A stretch of DNA of 64,000 nucleotides. Source: Gallaecimonas xiamenensis 3-C-1. GTDB taxonomy: Bacteria; Pseudomonadota; Gammaproteobacteria; Enterobacterales; Gallaecimonadaceae. A program made the translations under genes and the position numbers. The notes below the pieces were generated by a model. It made no database searches, was not told where the DNA came from, and worked only from the letters and a program-made list of their open reading frames with translations. This document shows, piece after piece, positions 24,477 through 33,045 of this stretch; within the stretch, counting starts at the first letter, position 1; each line of letters opens with the position of its first letter. Location of the stretch: assembly GCF_000299915.1 (NCBI RefSeq), contig NZ_AMRI01000019.1, forward strand, positions 23,510 through 87,509. Reading direction: 5' to 3'.

Positions 24477-24503
24477 AAAAAAGGCGCCCAGGGGCGCCTT
24501 TTT
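24477..24503 (-). terminator. pdxH terminator
   Basis: On the minus strand, GGCGCCCCTGGGCGCC followed by TTTTTT, 5 bases after the pdxH stop. Confidence 0.85.
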
Positions 24504-24507
24504 CAGG

Positions 24508-25143
24508 TCAGGGAGCCAGCCATTGTTGCTGCCAGTGCTGGCCATCATGGCTATAGCGCACCCTGTGGTGCAGGCGGTTTTCCCGGCCGGCCCAAAATTC
24601 CATGATCTGGGGCGCCAGCTCATAGCCGCCCCAGTGGGGGGGGCAGGGCACCTCCCCTGGGTAGCGGGCGTCGGCGTCCGCCAGGGCTTGCTCCAGCTCG
24701 GCGGTACTGGCGATGGGGGCCGATTGCTGGGACGCCCAGGCCCCCAGCTGCGAACCCCGGGGCCGGGAGGCAAAATAGGCTTCGGAGTCCTGCCGGGGCA
24801 ATTTTTGCACCACACCGCTGACCCGCACCTGGCGCGCCAGGTGCGGCCAGTAGAAGTTGAGGCTGGCCCTGGGATCGGCGGCCAGCTCCTGGCCTTTTTG
24901 GGAATCGTAGTTGGTGAAGAACTGCAGGCCGGTGCCGCTCAGGCCCTTGAGCAGCACCACCCGGCTTTGGGGAAAGCCGTCCAGGCCCTGGGTGCAGAGG
25001 GTCATGGCGTTCACTTCCAGCCAGTCCACCGGGCTGCTGTCCTTGGCCTCGGTAAACCAGAGGGCAAATTGCTGCAATGGGTCGGCATGCAGCTCGGTCA
25101 GGGGCGCGTGGCGAAATACCCGGCGCATGGCGTCGATGCTCAT
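24508..25143 (-). CDS. pdxH: Pyridoxamine 5'-phosphate oxidase
   Basis: A 211-residue FMN enzyme forming pyridoxal 5'-phosphate, final step of vitamin B6 synthesis and salvage. It contains the family blocks MRRVFRHAPLTELHADPLQQFALWF, NAMTLCTQGLDGFPQSRVVLLKG, FFTNYDSQKGQELAADPRASLNFYW, SRPRGSQLGAWASQQS, and the C-terminal signature WGGYELAPQIMEFWAGRENRLHHRVRY. The length agrees with E. coli PdxH (218). It lies 41 bases downstream of the aminotransferase gene, with a terminator in that gap, so it has its own expression. Confidence 0.96.
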   Translation of the reverse strand: MSIDAMRRVFRHAPLTELHADPLQQFALWFTEAKDSSPVDWLEVNAMTLCTQGLDGFPQSRVVLLKGLSGTGLQFFTNYDSQKGQELAADPRASLNFYWPHLARQVRVSGVVQKLPRQDSEAYFASRPRGSQLGAWASQQSAPIASTAELEQALADADARYPGEVPCPPHWGGYELAPQIMEFWAGRENRLHHRVRYSHDGQHWQQQWLAP

Positions 25144-25155
25144 GGTGTCTCCAAT

Positions 25156-25182
25156 AAAAAAGGCAGTCCTCAGACTGCCTTA
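25156..25182 (-). terminator. Terminator of the aminotransferase gene
   Basis: On the minus strand, AAGGCAGTC-TGAG-GACTGCCTTTTTT starts 3 bases after the stop codon. Confidence 0.85.
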
Positions 25183-25184
25183 TG

Positions 25185-26417
25185 TTACTTCACCAGGTCT
25201 TGTAGCACATCAAAGAAGCGGCCCAGTTCCTCGGTGCTGTTGTAGTGCATGCAGCCCACCCGCACTATGCCACTCTCCTCCAGCCCCAGCTGGCGTACCA
25301 GCCCCAGGGCGTAGAAGTTGCCGTCTCCCAGGCAGACGCCGGCATTGGCCATGGCCTCTGACACCGCCCTATTGGCCACCCCCTTGAGGGTAAAGGCAAA
25401 GGTAGGGGTGCGCTCGGCAAGGCGCGTTTGATCGGTAATGCCGTAGAGGGTCAGGCCAGGCACCGTGGCGGCCCTTTCCAGGAAATATTGGCTAAGGGCC
25501 ATCTCGTGCTGCTTGATGGCCTGGTAGCTGGCTTTTAAGCGCTCACGGCGCGGCAAGTCGCTGCCCTGCCCTGCCACGCCGGCCAGGTAGTCCACCGCTG
25601 CCACAAAACCAGCCAGGGCCTCAAAGCTCTGGGTGCCGGTCTCGAACTTGCCCGGCACCAGATCGGTGGCCGGCTCCACCTTATAAGGGGTCAGCGCCTC
25701 CAGCAGTTGGTAGCGGCCGCAGACCATGCCCAGGTGCGGGCCGAAGAACTTGTAGGCGCTACAGGCCAGAAAGTCGCAGCCGATAGCCTGAACATCCACC
25801 AATTCGTGGGGGGTAAAGTGCACCGCGTCCACCCACACCAGGGCGCCGGCCTGGTGCGCGGCGTCTACCACCCTTTTTACATCGACCATGGAGCCGGTGG
25901 TGTTGGAGGCATGGGTCAGGGCCACCAGCCGGGTCTTGGGGCCCAGCTTGGCAAAGAGCGCCTCATAGTCGAGGGTGCAGTCGTCGGCCTTGAGGGGAAT
26001 TTGGTGCACCGTCACCCCTTTGTCGGCGGCGGCCTGCATCCAGGAAGAGACATTGGAGTAGTGGTCAAGGGCGGTGACGATGACCTCGTCCCCGGCTTGC
26101 CAGTCGCGGCTGATGGCCCGGGACAGGGCGAAAGTCAGGGTGGTCATGTTGGGACCGAAGATGATTTCCTCGGCGCGCCTGGCCCCCAGCAGATCCCGGG
26201 CGGCCTCGCGGGCGGCCTGCATCACGGCGGTGGTGCGCTGGGAGGAAAAATAGGCGCCCCCCAGATTGGCATTGAAACGGCCCAGGTAGCCGGTCATGGC
26301 ATCGAGCACGCTCTGGGGCACCTGGGAACCGCCGGGGCCGTCCAAAAAGACGGGGGCACGGCCGTTGAGATCTTGGTTCAGGGCAGGAAACTGGTCACGC
26401 AGGGAGGCAATATTCAC
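25185..26417 (-). CDS. Class V aminotransferase, cysteine desulfurase-like (VC1184 family)
   Basis: A 410-residue PLP enzyme. Conserved elements: VFLDGPGGSQVPQSVLDAM at the N-terminus, IIFGPNMTTLTFALSRA, ALDHYSNVSSW with the PLP-stacking His, LVALTHASNTTGS, VWVDAVHF with the PLP-binding Asp, and the Schiff-base lysine in ACSAYKFFGPHLG. The pattern is that of the VC1184-type subgroup (TIGR01976) of the cysteine desulfurase/selenocysteine lyase fold. The C-terminal region has GDGNFYALGLV instead of the mobile active-site cysteine loop of IscS/SufS, so true desulfurase activity is doubtful. Its physiological substrate is unknown. Confidence 0.87.
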   Translation of the reverse strand: MNIASLRDQFPALNQDLNGRAPVFLDGPGGSQVPQSVLDAMTGYLGRFNANLGGAYFSSQRTTAVMQAAREAARDLLGARRAEEIIFGPNMTTLTFALSRAISRDWQAGDEVIVTALDHYSNVSSWMQAAADKGVTVHQIPLKADDCTLDYEALFAKLGPKTRLVALTHASNTTGSMVDVKRVVDAAHQAGALVWVDAVHFTPHELVDVQAIGCDFLACSAYKFFGPHLGMVCGRYQLLEALTPYKVEPATDLVPGKFETGTQSFEALAGFVAAVDYLAGVAGQGSDLPRRERLKASYQAIKQHEMALSQYFLERAATVPGLTLYGITDQTRLAERTPTFAFTLKGVANRAVSEAMANAGVCLGDGNFYALGLVRQLGLEESGIVRVGCMHYNSTEELGRFFDVLQDLVK

Positions 26418-26520
26418 AGCTGGCTTTCCGTTAACGTCAAGGCGGCGCCAGTGTAATGAGGGGTTAGGGGCAAGTCCAGCGCCAGACTGTGGCGCCCTTC
26501 ATACTTTGTCCCTTGGCTTA

Positions 26521-27009
26521 TCAGGCGGTGGTGGAGATGTGACGCATCTGGCTGAGCACGTCCCCAAGGTCGGCGTTGGCGGTCAGGCCCTTATAACCGG
26601 GCAGGGCCTTGCCCTTGGCTTGCCAGGCCGCTTTGGGGTCCATGTCCCCCAATACGGTTTCCGGCAGGAATTTGGGATCTTCTTCGCGGCCCAGCTGCGG
26701 CTCCGGGTCCAGGCAGTCCATCAGGCGGGCACCGACGATGCCGTCCTGATGAAAGGCCTGGCTCAGGGCGATGGAGCGGCCAGGGGTGCGGTCATCGGCC
26801 CCCCAGGGGCGCTTAGGGGGGGTATTGATGGCGCCGGGGCCCAGGCCTTTACCGGGTTCAGGACTGGCCAGGCCGGGTTTTTCCAAGAGATCGTTACCGA
26901 GCATGGCCAACAGCAGCGCAAAGTCCGAGCGCTGGCCGGCCGCCACCGCCGACGACAGTCGGGGGGAGAGCTCGAGTTCATCTAGGAAAGCAAGGCCTTT
27001 AATCTGCAC
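26521..27009 (-). CDS. VC2046/SO_2500 family protein (uncharacterised)
   Basis: A 162-residue protein without known domains. The N-terminus LDELELSPRLSSAVAAGQRSDFALLLAMLGNDLL resembles the conserved helix of the VC2046/SO_2500 family of marine gammaproteobacteria, which I recall rather than searched. The middle is rich in Pro/Gly and polar residues; the end is ADLGDVLSQMRHISTTA. No signal or membrane segment is seen, so it is cytoplasmic. The start codon is ATG 27009. It stands alone, divergent from the tRNA-Tyr pair. Confidence 0.6.
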   Translation of the reverse strand: MQIKGLAFLDELELSPRLSSAVAAGQRSDFALLLAMLGNDLLEKPGLASPEPGKGLGPGAINTPPKRPWGADDRTPGRSIALSQAFHQDGIVGARLMDCLDPEPQLGREEDPKFLPETVLGDMDPKAAWQAKGKALPGYKGLTANADLGDVLSQMRHISTTA

Positions 27010-27080
27010 AGAAAACCATCAATTAAGTAGCTTAAGACCTTTATCGGCAGCTTAAGCCAGATTTTTAGCAAATTTCTTCC

Positions 27081-27108
27081 TTTACACGAGATCGGATTTT
27101 GGTATTAT
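27081..27108 (+). promoter_or_regulatory. Promoter of the tRNA-Tyr pair
   Basis: TTTACA (27081-27086), a 16-bp spacer and TATTAT (27103-27108), followed by the GC-rich discriminator GGCGCCGC typical of stringently controlled stable-RNA promoters. Confidence 0.7.
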
Positions 27109-27122
27109 GGCGCCGCATCGCT

Positions 27123-27207
27123 GGTGGGGTTCCCGAGTGGCCAAAGGGATCAGACTGTAAATCTGACGGCTCAGCCTTCGAAGGTTCGAATCCTTCCCCC
27201 ACCACCA
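27123..27207 (+). tRNA. tRNA-Tyr (anticodon GTA), copy 1
   Basis: An 85-nt class II tRNA with long variable arm. The acceptor stem GGTGGGG pairs with CCCCACC before the encoded ACCA end; the anticodon loop is ACTGTAAAT with GTA at 27157-27159; the T-loop is TTCGAAT. It is close to E. coli tyrT/tyrU. CCA is encoded. Confidence 0.97.
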
Positions 27208-27255
27208 TCCTTTACAACGAAAGTGGCCTAGCGCGGCTTTCTATATACCGAACCC

Positions 27256-27340
27256 GGTGGGGTTCCCGAGTGGCCAAAGGGATCAGACTGTAAATCTGAC
27301 GGCTCAGCCTGCGAAGGTTCGAATCCTTCCCCCACCACCA
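27256..27340 (+). tRNA. tRNA-Tyr (anticodon GTA), copy 2
   Basis: An 85-nt gene identical to copy 1 except for G instead of T at 27311, just after the variable arm. Anticodon GTA, CCA encoded. It is separated from copy 1 by a 48-base spacer and ends in its own terminator, so both come from one transcript. Confidence 0.97.
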
Positions 27341-27346
27341 TATACG

Positions 27347-27372
27347 GCCGCCTTTCAGGCGGCTTTTTTTTT
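27347..27372 (+). terminator. Terminator of the tRNA-Tyr operon
   Basis: GCCGCC-TTTCA-GGCGGC followed by nine T. Confidence 0.9.
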
Positions 27373-27413
27373 GGGTTATACTTCCCGCCCTTTGTTATTG
27401 AGGCCGCCGCCAC

Positions 27414-28142
27414 GTGGAACTGCAGGAACTTACCGATCAGTTGATTGCCCGCTACCAGGAAGGCCTGGAGATCTGGCAGGACAACCACGAGACCGAAGCC
27501 GGCCAGTTCCAGGCCAGCTTTCTGGTGCACCGTGACTGGGAAACCCTGACCACCACCGAGCCAGGTAGCTGGCTGGCATGCTTTGTTTATTGCCTGGAAG
27601 TGGCGGCCATGGTGCGCCTGGCCTCTGAATTCCCCGGTTTTAGCGTATTGCCAGAAAGCACCCAGATGGATGTGGCGGCTCTTATCAGCGAGTCGGAAAT
27701 GACCGCAGCCCTGAGCCGTGCCCTGCCCCAGGGGTTTACCTTCGACCACCCCAAAGGGGACGAGCTGCGCGAATTCATCCCCGACGAAGCTCGGGACATG
27801 ATCGACACCCTGATAAGCCTGGCCGACGCCGTGCCCGAACCCCACCAGCACCATGGCGACTCCTTTGTCTGCCTGATGGACACCCTGCAATCGGGGGCCG
27901 TGGATTTTGCCGCCCAGTACGTGGCGGAAAACACCGACCTGATGCAACCCAGCCTGGGCGCTACCGCCATACTTCAAGACATGCTGGTGGAAATGACGGT
28001 ACTGGACCAGGATTACGTGGCCCAGCGCCTGCTGACCTTTATCCAGCGGTTCTGCAATCCCCTGCTCACCGCCCAGCGTCTGGAGATGCTGGCCGAAGCC
28101 ATGGGCAAGCCCCAAAAAGCCCCCATGGGTCGCCTGCACTAA
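27414..28142 (+). CDS. Hypothetical protein, 242 residues
   Basis: I do not recognise a family. The product starts at GTG (VELQELTDQLIARYQEGLEIWQDNHETEAGQFQASFLVHRDW) and is acidic and largely helical: WLACFVYCLEVAAMVRLASEFPGF, DEAREMIDTL-like DEARDMIDTLISLADAVPEPHQHHGDSFVCLMDTL, YVAQRLLTFIQRFCNPLLTAQRLEMLAEAMG. There is no signal peptide or membrane helix, so it is soluble and cytoplasmic. Codon use resembles its neighbours, arguing for a native gene. It follows the tRNA terminator and precedes the hairpin-led lipoprotein gene; the context does not suggest a role. Confidence 0.72.
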   Translation: MELQELTDQLIARYQEGLEIWQDNHETEAGQFQASFLVHRDWETLTTTEPGSWLACFVYCLEVAAMVRLASEFPGFSVLPESTQMDVAALISESEMTAALSRALPQGFTFDHPKGDELREFIPDEARDMIDTLISLADAVPEPHQHHGDSFVCLMDTLQSGAVDFAAQYVAENTDLMQPSLGATAILQDMLVEMTVLDQDYVAQRLLTFIQRFCNPLLTAQRLEMLAEAMGKPQKAPMGRLH

Positions 28143-28154
28143 AGTCCCCTTGCG

Positions 28155-28199
28155 CCCCCTGGTTAAAAGTCCAACAATGAGAGGGACTTAACCAGGGGG
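28155..28199 (+). promoter_or_regulatory. Long hairpin hiding the ribosome-binding site of the next gene
   Basis: Left arm CCCCCTGGTTAAAAGTCC (28155-28172) and right arm GGACTTAACCAGGGGG (28184-28199) pair over 16 bp with a two-base bulge and an 11-nt loop. The only purine-rich ribosome-binding candidate (AGGGGG) for the ATG at 28204 is inside the right arm. There is no T tract, so it is not a normal terminator. Confidence 0.6.
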
Positions 28200-28203
28200 T
28201 AAT

Positions 28204-28503
28204 ATGAAACGACTCATTCGCACCGCCGTGGTCTGCAGCGCCCTGCTGCAATTTGCCTGTACCAGCACCGATCCCTGTGACCGCATCGTCGAGATGAAAG
28301 AGCAGGCCCGCCGCTGCGACATGATGCGGCGCAACATGGACAAGCTCAAAACCAACCCGCAACTCTACAGCGCCGCCAAGCAGCGCTATGAAGCCGAGTG
28401 CGTGGATTTCCTCTACTACCAGGACGATTTTTCCAACGAAGAACTCAAGTGCCTGAGCAGCGAAGAAAAGCGCGAGCTGCGCTCTCGCAGCCAGCAGCCG
28501 TAG
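28204..28503 (+). CDS. Small cysteine-containing lipoprotein, uncharacterised
   Basis: A 99-residue protein with a signal peptide [19 protein letters not shown], where LQFAC forms an acceptable lipobox (lipidated C19). The mature part is charged and helical: [53 protein letters not shown] and [20 protein letters not shown], with four further cysteines that could form two disulfides in the periplasm. No family recognised. Its translation signal is buried in the preceding hairpin, so expression may be conditional. It lies 38 bases upstream of ridA. Confidence 0.72.
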   Translation: MKRLIRTAVVCSALLQFACTSTDPCDRIVEMKEQARRCDMMRRNMDKLKTNPQLYSAAKQRYEAECVDFLYYQDDFSNEELKCLSSEEKRELRSRSQQP

Positions 28504-28541
28504 CTGCTACTCTGGCGGCCATTGTGAAGGAGGAACTGTTC

Positions 28542-28922
28542 ATGACCCAGACCATTATCAACACCCAGGACGCCCCTGCTGCCATCGGCCCCTATGTACA
28601 GGCCCGCCAGGTTGGTCCCTTCCTCTATACCTCGGGGCAGATCCCGCTGGACCCGAAAACCGGCGAGATGGTGCAGGGTATCGAGGCCCAGACCGAGCAG
28701 GCCTTGAGCAACCTGTTGGCCATCCTCAAGGCCGCCGGCTTTGACAAGCACCATGTGGTCAAGACCACGGTCTTTATCAAGGACATGAACCAGTTCGCCG
28801 CCATCAACGGCGTCTACGAACGCTTCTTTGACGACCACAAGCCGGCCCGCAGCTGTGTCGAAGTGGCCCGCCTGCCCAAGGACGCCTTGGTGGAAGTGGA
28901 AGCGGTCGCCTACGGCGGCTAA
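28542..28922 (+). CDS. ridA: RidA family enamine/imine deaminase
   Basis: A 126-residue protein matching RidA (YjgF): [65 protein letters not shown], and the C-terminal signature [23 protein letters not shown] with the catalytic arginine (about residue 104). RidA hydrolyses reactive 2-aminoacrylate and related enamines made by PLP enzymes such as threonine dehydratase. AAGGAGG before the ATG marks the start. The terminator after it suggests a short transcript. Confidence 0.93.
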   Translation: MTQTIINTQDAPAAIGPYVQARQVGPFLYTSGQIPLDPKTGEMVQGIEAQTEQALSNLLAILKAAGFDKHHVVKTTVFIKDMNQFAAINGVYERFFDDHKPARSCVEVARLPKDALVEVEAVAYGG

Positions 28923-28926
28923 CAAC

Positions 28927-28950
28927 AAAGCGGCCAAGGCCGCTTTTTTT
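28927..28950 (+). terminator. ridA terminator
   Basis: AAAGCGGCC-AA-GGCCGCTTTTTTT, 5 bases after the stop. Confidence 0.88.
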
Positions 28951-29017
28951 GATGCCGGCCCCCGGGCCTTGGTGTCCGTGCTACCATAGCGGCATCGTTA
29001 ACCGGACTCTCCAGACC

Positions 29018-29827
29018 ATGAAAATCATCTCTTTTAACATCAATGGCCTGCGTGCCCGCCTTCACCAACTGCAAGCCCTTATCGACAAGCACCAGCCGGA
29101 CATCATCGGCCTGCAGGAAACCAAGGTCCACGACGAGCAGTTTCCCCTGGCCGACGTAGAGGCCATGGGCTACGAGGTGCACTTTCACGGCCAAAAAGGC
29201 CACTACGGCGTGGCCCTGCTGTCCAAGCTGCCGGCCCAATCGGTACAAAAGGGCTTTCCCAGCGACGGTGAAGAAGCCCAGCGGCGCATGATCATCGGCC
29301 GCTTCACCCTGGCCGATGGCCGCCCCTTGACGGTGATGAACGGCTATTTTCCCCAGGGCGAGAACCGCAGCCACGAAGTGAAGTTCCCGGCCAAGGAAAA
29401 GTTCTACGCCGACCTGATGCACTACCTCGAGACCGAGCACAACCCGGACGAAGCCCTGGTGCTGATGGGGGACATGAACATCTCCAGCACCGACTTGGAC
29501 ATCGGCATCGGCGACGCCAACGCCAAGCGCTGGCTCAAGGAAGGCAAGTGTTCCTTCCTGCCCGAAGAGCGCCAATGGATGGACAAGCTGCTGGGCTGGG
29601 GCCTGGTAGACACCTTCCGCGCCCAGCACCCGGACGTGAGCGATCGCTTCTCCTGGTTCGACTACCGCTCCAAAGGCTTTGACGACAACCGAGGCCTGCG
29701 CATCGACCTGGTACTGGCCACCCAGAACCTGGCCGATAAGGCGGTGGAAACCGGTATCGACTACGAACTGCGCGGTATCGAAAAGCCGTCCGACCACGCC
29801 CCGATCTGGACCACCTTTGCCCCATGA
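29018..29827 (+). CDS. xthA: Exodeoxyribonuclease III
   Basis: A 269-residue AP endonuclease/3'-5' exonuclease, same size as E. coli XthA (268). Catalytic landmarks: N7 in [10 protein letters not shown]34 in GLQETKV, the GYFPQGE motif, D and N in [15 protein letters not shown], and the C-terminal LRIDLVLA and PSDHAPIW with the catalytic His. It repairs abasic sites and blocked 3' ends. The stop overlaps the start of the next membrane protein as ATGA. Confidence 0.96.
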   Translation: MKIISFNINGLRARLHQLQALIDKHQPDIIGLQETKVHDEQFPLADVEAMGYEVHFHGQKGHYGVALLSKLPAQSVQKGFPSDGEEAQRRMIIGRFTLADGRPLTVMNGYFPQGENRSHEVKFPAKEKFYADLMHYLETEHNPDEALVLMGDMNISSTDLDIGIGDANAKRWLKEGKCSFLPEERQWMDKLLGWGLVDTFRAQHPDVSDRFSWFDYRSKGFDDNRGLRIDLVLATQNLADKAVETGIDYELRGIEKPSDHAPIWTTFAP

Positions 29828-30456
29828 TCCCCTGGGGGCTCCTGGTCGGCTTCCTGTGTTTTAGCGCCTGGGCGCAGCAGGGAGCCGAGCTGCGGCTGCT
29901 GCGAAGCCGCAGTTGGCTACAGGGGCTCTTTTTTGGATCGGGCCTGGCGCTGCTGGCCCTTTGGTTACTCCAGGCCGGCATCGAAGACGGCCTGGAGGTC
30001 CACTTTCTAGGGCTAACCACGGTCACCCTGGTGCTTGGCTGGCGCCTGGCGCTGCTGGCCGGGCTCCTGCCCCTGGGGCTGTTGACCCTAACGGGGCTGG
30101 AACAGTGGCAACACCTGGGGCCCAACTGTGCCTTTGGCCTGGCCCTGCCGGTGCTGGTGTCGGAAGCGGTAAGACAAGGGGTGGCCCGCTACCTGCCCCA
30201 CCACCTGTTCGTCTACTTCTTCTGTACCGGTTTTTTCAATGCCGCCCTGGCCCTAGTGGCCCATATGCTGGCCATGGCCGCCTGGTTTTACTGGGCAGAG
30301 GGCTTTGACGGCCGGCAGGTGCTAGACAACTACCTGATACTGATGCCTTTGTTGGCCTTTCCCGAAGCCTTGCTCAACGGCATGGCGGTGACAATGCTGA
30401 CCCTATACCGGCCTCAGTGGCTCAAGGACTTTCATGACAGCGACTACCTCAACTAA
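29824..30456 (+). CDS. CbiM-like energy-coupling-factor permease family membrane protein
   Basis: A 210-residue protein with about six membrane helices. [52 protein letters not shown] resembles the core of CbiM/ECF S-component-like proteins, and [27 protein letters not shown] the conserved C-terminal signature of that family. CbiM proteins bind metals such as Co or Ni through an N-terminal histidine; here the N-terminus [10 protein letters not shown] lacks it, so metal transport is doubtful. No ATPase or T-component gene is nearby. Translationally coupled to xthA through a 4-base overlap. Confidence 0.7.
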   Translation: MIPWGLLVGFLCFSAWAQQGAELRLLRSRSWLQGLFFGSGLALLALWLLQAGIEDGLEVHFLGLTTVTLVLGWRLALLAGLLPLGLLTLTGLEQWQHLGPNCAFGLALPVLVSEAVRQGVARYLPHHLFVYFFCTGFFNAALALVAHMLAMAAWFYWAEGFDGRQVLDNYLILMPLLAFPEALLNGMAVTMLTLYRPQWLKDFHDSDYLN

Positions 30457-30463
30457 GGCAAGC

Positions 30464-30913
30464 ATGGACACGTTGACGTTACTTATCCTCATTACCCTGG
30501 CTGCCGGCGCCATGATGCCGCTGCAGGCGGGCATCAACGCCCAGCTGGCTGCCAATACCGGCGGCGCCATCTGGGCCGCCTTTATCAGCTTTGCGGTGGG
30601 CACCCTGGTATTGGGAGGCTACCTGTTGGCCCTGCGCCAGGGGATCCCCAGCCTAGGCCAACTGGGCAGCCTGCCCTGGTGGCAATGGACAGGGGGCCTG
30701 CTGGGGGCCTTTTTCGTGGCGGTGGCCGCCTTTGCCGCCCCCAAGCTGGGCGCTGCCGCCTTTATCGGCTTTTTGGTGGCCGGGCAGATGCTGGCCTCCT
30801 TGCTGCTGGACCACCAGGGCTGGGTGGGCTATCTGCAAAAGGAAATCAACCTCTACCGGATAGCAGGGGCCTTGATGGTCATCGGCGGCGTGGTGCTTAT
30901 CCGCCGCAACTAA
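30464..30913 (+). CDS. DMT-type transporter of the YdcZ/DUF606 family
   Basis: A 149-residue protein with five membrane helices: MDTLTLLILITLAAGAMMPLQAGINAQLAANTGGAIWAAFISFAVGTLVL, then GGLLGAFFVAVAAFAAPKLGAAAFIGFLVAGQMLASLLLDHQGW and YRIAGALMVIGGVVLIRR. This is the DUF606 half-transporter pattern of the drug/metabolite superfamily; substrates are unknown. The ATG at 30464 has AAGG in front and lies 7 bases after the previous stop, so it belongs to the same operon. An in-frame ATG at 30434 would overlap the previous gene. Confidence 0.85.
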   Translation: MDTLTLLILITLAAGAMMPLQAGINAQLAANTGGAIWAAFISFAVGTLVLGGYLLALRQGIPSLGQLGSLPWWQWTGGLLGAFFVAVAAFAAPKLGAAAFIGFLVAGQMLASLLLDHQGWVGYLQKEINLYRIAGALMVIGGVVLIRRN

Positions 30914-31266
30914 CCGGCCAGCACCTGGGTGTCGGCCTCGGTGTGCAAAAACAGCCACAGCAGTTGCTGTTCTTCGGACCAGAAGGCATGGCCATGGTTA
31001 AGGGGCTCTTTAAAAAAGGGCTTGGCATCCAGGCTCTGGAAGTCGGTCGGCACCTCGGTAATGGCCCGGCGCACCGAGCTGCTGCCAATCAGGCTGAACA
31101 GCACAGGATCGGGAGCACCAAGGCCCTCGGCGTGCACCTCAGGCAAGCCGTCCAGGCCCACCTCGGCAAAGAACCACCAACCGTGGCTGCCGTTGTCGGA
31201 CACAAAAGCGGTATGGACAGGGGTCAGTTCCCCCAGGGTGACAAAACGGGGCAGGATTTGGGACAT
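30910..31266 (-). CDS. Hypothetical protein, 118 residues
   Basis: I do not recognise a family. The product begins MSQILPRFVTLGELTPVHTAFVSDNGSHGWWFFAEVGLDGLPEVHAEGLGAPDPVLFSLIGSS and ends HAFWSEEQQLLWLFLHTEADTQVLAG. It is aromatic-rich, without signal or membrane segments. The start is ATG 31266, preceded by AAGGAGGG at 4-5 bases, the best ribosome-binding site locally. Its end overlaps the convergent DMT gene by 4 bases. It probably has its own promoter in the 50 bases to the maeA terminator. Confidence 0.72.
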   Translation of the reverse strand: MSQILPRFVTLGELTPVHTAFVSDNGSHGWWFFAEVGLDGLPEVHAEGLGAPDPVLFSLIGSSSVRRAITEVPTDFQSLDAKPFFKEPLNHGHAFWSEEQQLLWLFLHTEADTQVLAG

Positions 31267-31317
31267 ATAACCCTCCTTGGTTACCAAAGGTCCTAAGTCT
31301 GCCCAAATCCGGCCCAT

Positions 31318-31346
31318 AAAAAAACCCGCCAAACGGCGGGTTTTTT
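31318..31346 (-). terminator. maeA terminator
   Basis: AAAAAAACCCGCC-AAA-CGGCGGGTTTTTT, directly after the maeA stop and symmetrical in both directions. Confidence 0.88.
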
Positions 31347-31348
31347 AT

Positions 31349-33040
31349 TTAGAAGGAGGTGCGGCGGTAGTTGCGGTACCTTGGCAGCCAGAAGTTCTTC
31401 TCGATGGCGGCGATCAGCGCCTCATCGGAGGTGGTCAGGGCCACGTCGTCTTCCTGGGCCTGCTTGGCCACGGCCAGGGCGATGTACTTGCTCACTTCCT
31501 GAATTTCACCCAGGTTGGGCAGCACAGGGCCTTTGCCTTCGTTGGCCAGGGGCGAGCAGTCTGCCAGGGCGCGGGAGGCGGCCATCAGCATGTTATCGGT
31601 CACCCGTTTGGCTTTGGCGGCTATGACCCCAAGGCCGATACCCGGGAAGATATAGGCGTTGTTGCACTGGGCGATGGCGATTTTCTCTTCACCCACCAGT
31701 ACCGGTGAGAAGGGGCTGCCGGTGGCGACCATGGCCTGGCCGTCGGTCCAGTTGAGGATCTCCTGGGGCGTGGCCTCCACCCGCGAGGTGGGGTTGGACA
31801 GGGGCATCACGAAAGGACGGGCACAGCCGGCGTGCATGGCTTTGATCACTTCTTCGGTGAACAGGCCGCGCTGCCCGGATACGCCGATAAGGATGCTGGG
31901 CTTGGCGTTTTTGATCACTTCCAGCAAGGAGATGTTCTCTCCTTCGGCCTGCCAGCTTTCCAGCAGGCTCACATCTTGTACCAGGCGCTTTTGGAAGCCC
32001 ATCAGGTTGGGCATGGCGCTGGTCAACAGGCCCCAGCGGTCCACCATGAACACCCGGCTTCGGGCCTGGGCTTCGGACAGTCCTTCGGTCTGCATGGCGG
32101 CGATGATCTGCTCGGCAATGCCGCAGCCGGCGCTGCCGGCCCCCAGGAACACCACTTTTTGTTCGCTGAGCTTCTCGCCCTTGGCCTTACAGGCCGCCCA
32201 GAGGGTACCGACGGTAACGGCGGCGGTGCCCTGGATGTCATCGTTAAAGCAGCAGATGTCGTCCTTGTAGCGCTCCAGCAACGGCATGGCGTTGGCCTGG
32301 GCGAAGTCTTCGAACTGCAGCAGGGCGTTGGGCCAGCGGCGCTTGACCGCTTCGATAAAGGTTTCGACGAATTCGTAGTATTCGTCACCGGTGATGCGGT
32401 TTTGACGGCGGCCCATGTACATGGGGTCGTCCAGCAGATCCGGGTTGTTGGTGCCCACGTCCAATACTACCGGCAGGGTATAGGCCGGGCTGATGCCGCC
32501 ACAGGCGGTGTACAGGGACAGCTTGCCGATGGGAATGCCCATGCCGCCGATACCCTGGTCACCCAGGCCCAGGATCCGCTCACCGTCGGTCACCACTATC
32601 ACTTTGACGTTCTGCTTGGTGGCGTTCTGGAGGATATCGTCGATGTGGTCCTTGTCCTCGTAGGAGATGAACAGGCCCCGGTGGGTGCGGTAGATCTTGG
32701 AAAATTCCTGGCACGCCTGGCCGACAGTGGGGGTATAGATGATCGGCATCACCTCTTCCAGGTGCTCTTCGAGCAGGCGGTAGAAGAGGGTTTCGTTGTT
32801 GTCCTGGATGGAGCGCAGGAACACGTGTTTATCCAGATCCGAGGTGCAGCTGGAGAACTGGGCGTAGGCCCGCTCTTTTTGCTCCTCTATGGTCTCAACA
32901 TACTGAGGCACCAGGCCCAGCAGGTTGAATTGAATACGTTCTTGCAGGGTAAAGGCGCTGCCTTTGTTCAGCAGCGGCGATTCCAGCAGGGCCGGCCCTG
33001 CGTAAGGAATATACAGGGGGCGCTTGGGAGCTTGGCTCAT
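31349..33040 (-). CDS. maeA: NAD-dependent malic enzyme
   Basis: A 563-residue enzyme converting malate to pyruvate and CO2 with NAD, same size as E. coli MaeA (565). It contains [24 protein letters not shown], the substrate-site Tyr in [14 protein letters not shown], the catalytic region [35 protein letters not shown], metal-binding [11 protein letters not shown] and [13 protein letters not shown], and the NAD-binding [17 protein letters not shown]. It feeds pyruvate and NADH from the TCA cycle. yciA lies 5 bases upstream in the same orientation, so the two form an operon. Confidence 0.96.
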   Translation of the reverse strand: MSQAPKRPLYIPYAGPALLESPLLNKGSAFTLQERIQFNLLGLVPQYVETIEEQKERAYAQFSSCTSDLDKHVFLRSIQDNNETLFYRLLEEHLEEVMPIIYTPTVGQACQEFSKIYRTHRGLFISYEDKDHIDDILQNATKQNVKVIVVTDGERILGLGDQGIGGMGIPIGKLSLYTACGGISPAYTLPVVLDVGTNNPDLLDDPMYMGRRQNRITGDEYYEFVETFIEAVKRRWPNALLQFEDFAQANAMPLLERYKDDICCFNDDIQGTAAVTVGTLWAACKAKGEKLSEQKVVFLGAGSAGCGIAEQIIAAMQTEGLSEAQARSRVFMVDRWGLLTSAMPNLMGFQKRLVQDVSLLESWQAEGENISLLEVIKNAKPSILIGVSGQRGLFTEEVIKAMHAGCARPFVMPLSNPTSRVEATPQEILNWTDGQAMVATGSPFSPVLVGEEKIAIAQCNNAYIFPGIGLGVIAAKAKRVTDNMLMAASRALADCSPLANEGKGPVLPNLGEIQEVSKYIALAVAKQAQEDDVALTTSDEALIAAIEKNFWLPRYRNYRRTSF

Positions 33041-33045
33041 TGCAC

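Noticed and set aside
27123..27340. tRNA-Tyr pair as an integration site of a mobile element
   Set aside because: No integrase, flanking partial tRNA repeat or composition change is found nearby; the direct repeat is simply the second tRNA gene.
29535..30125. Minus-strand frame across the xthA end and the CbiM-like gene
   Set aside because: Arg/Ser/Pro-rich shadow without domain; both overlapped plus-strand genes have good evidence.
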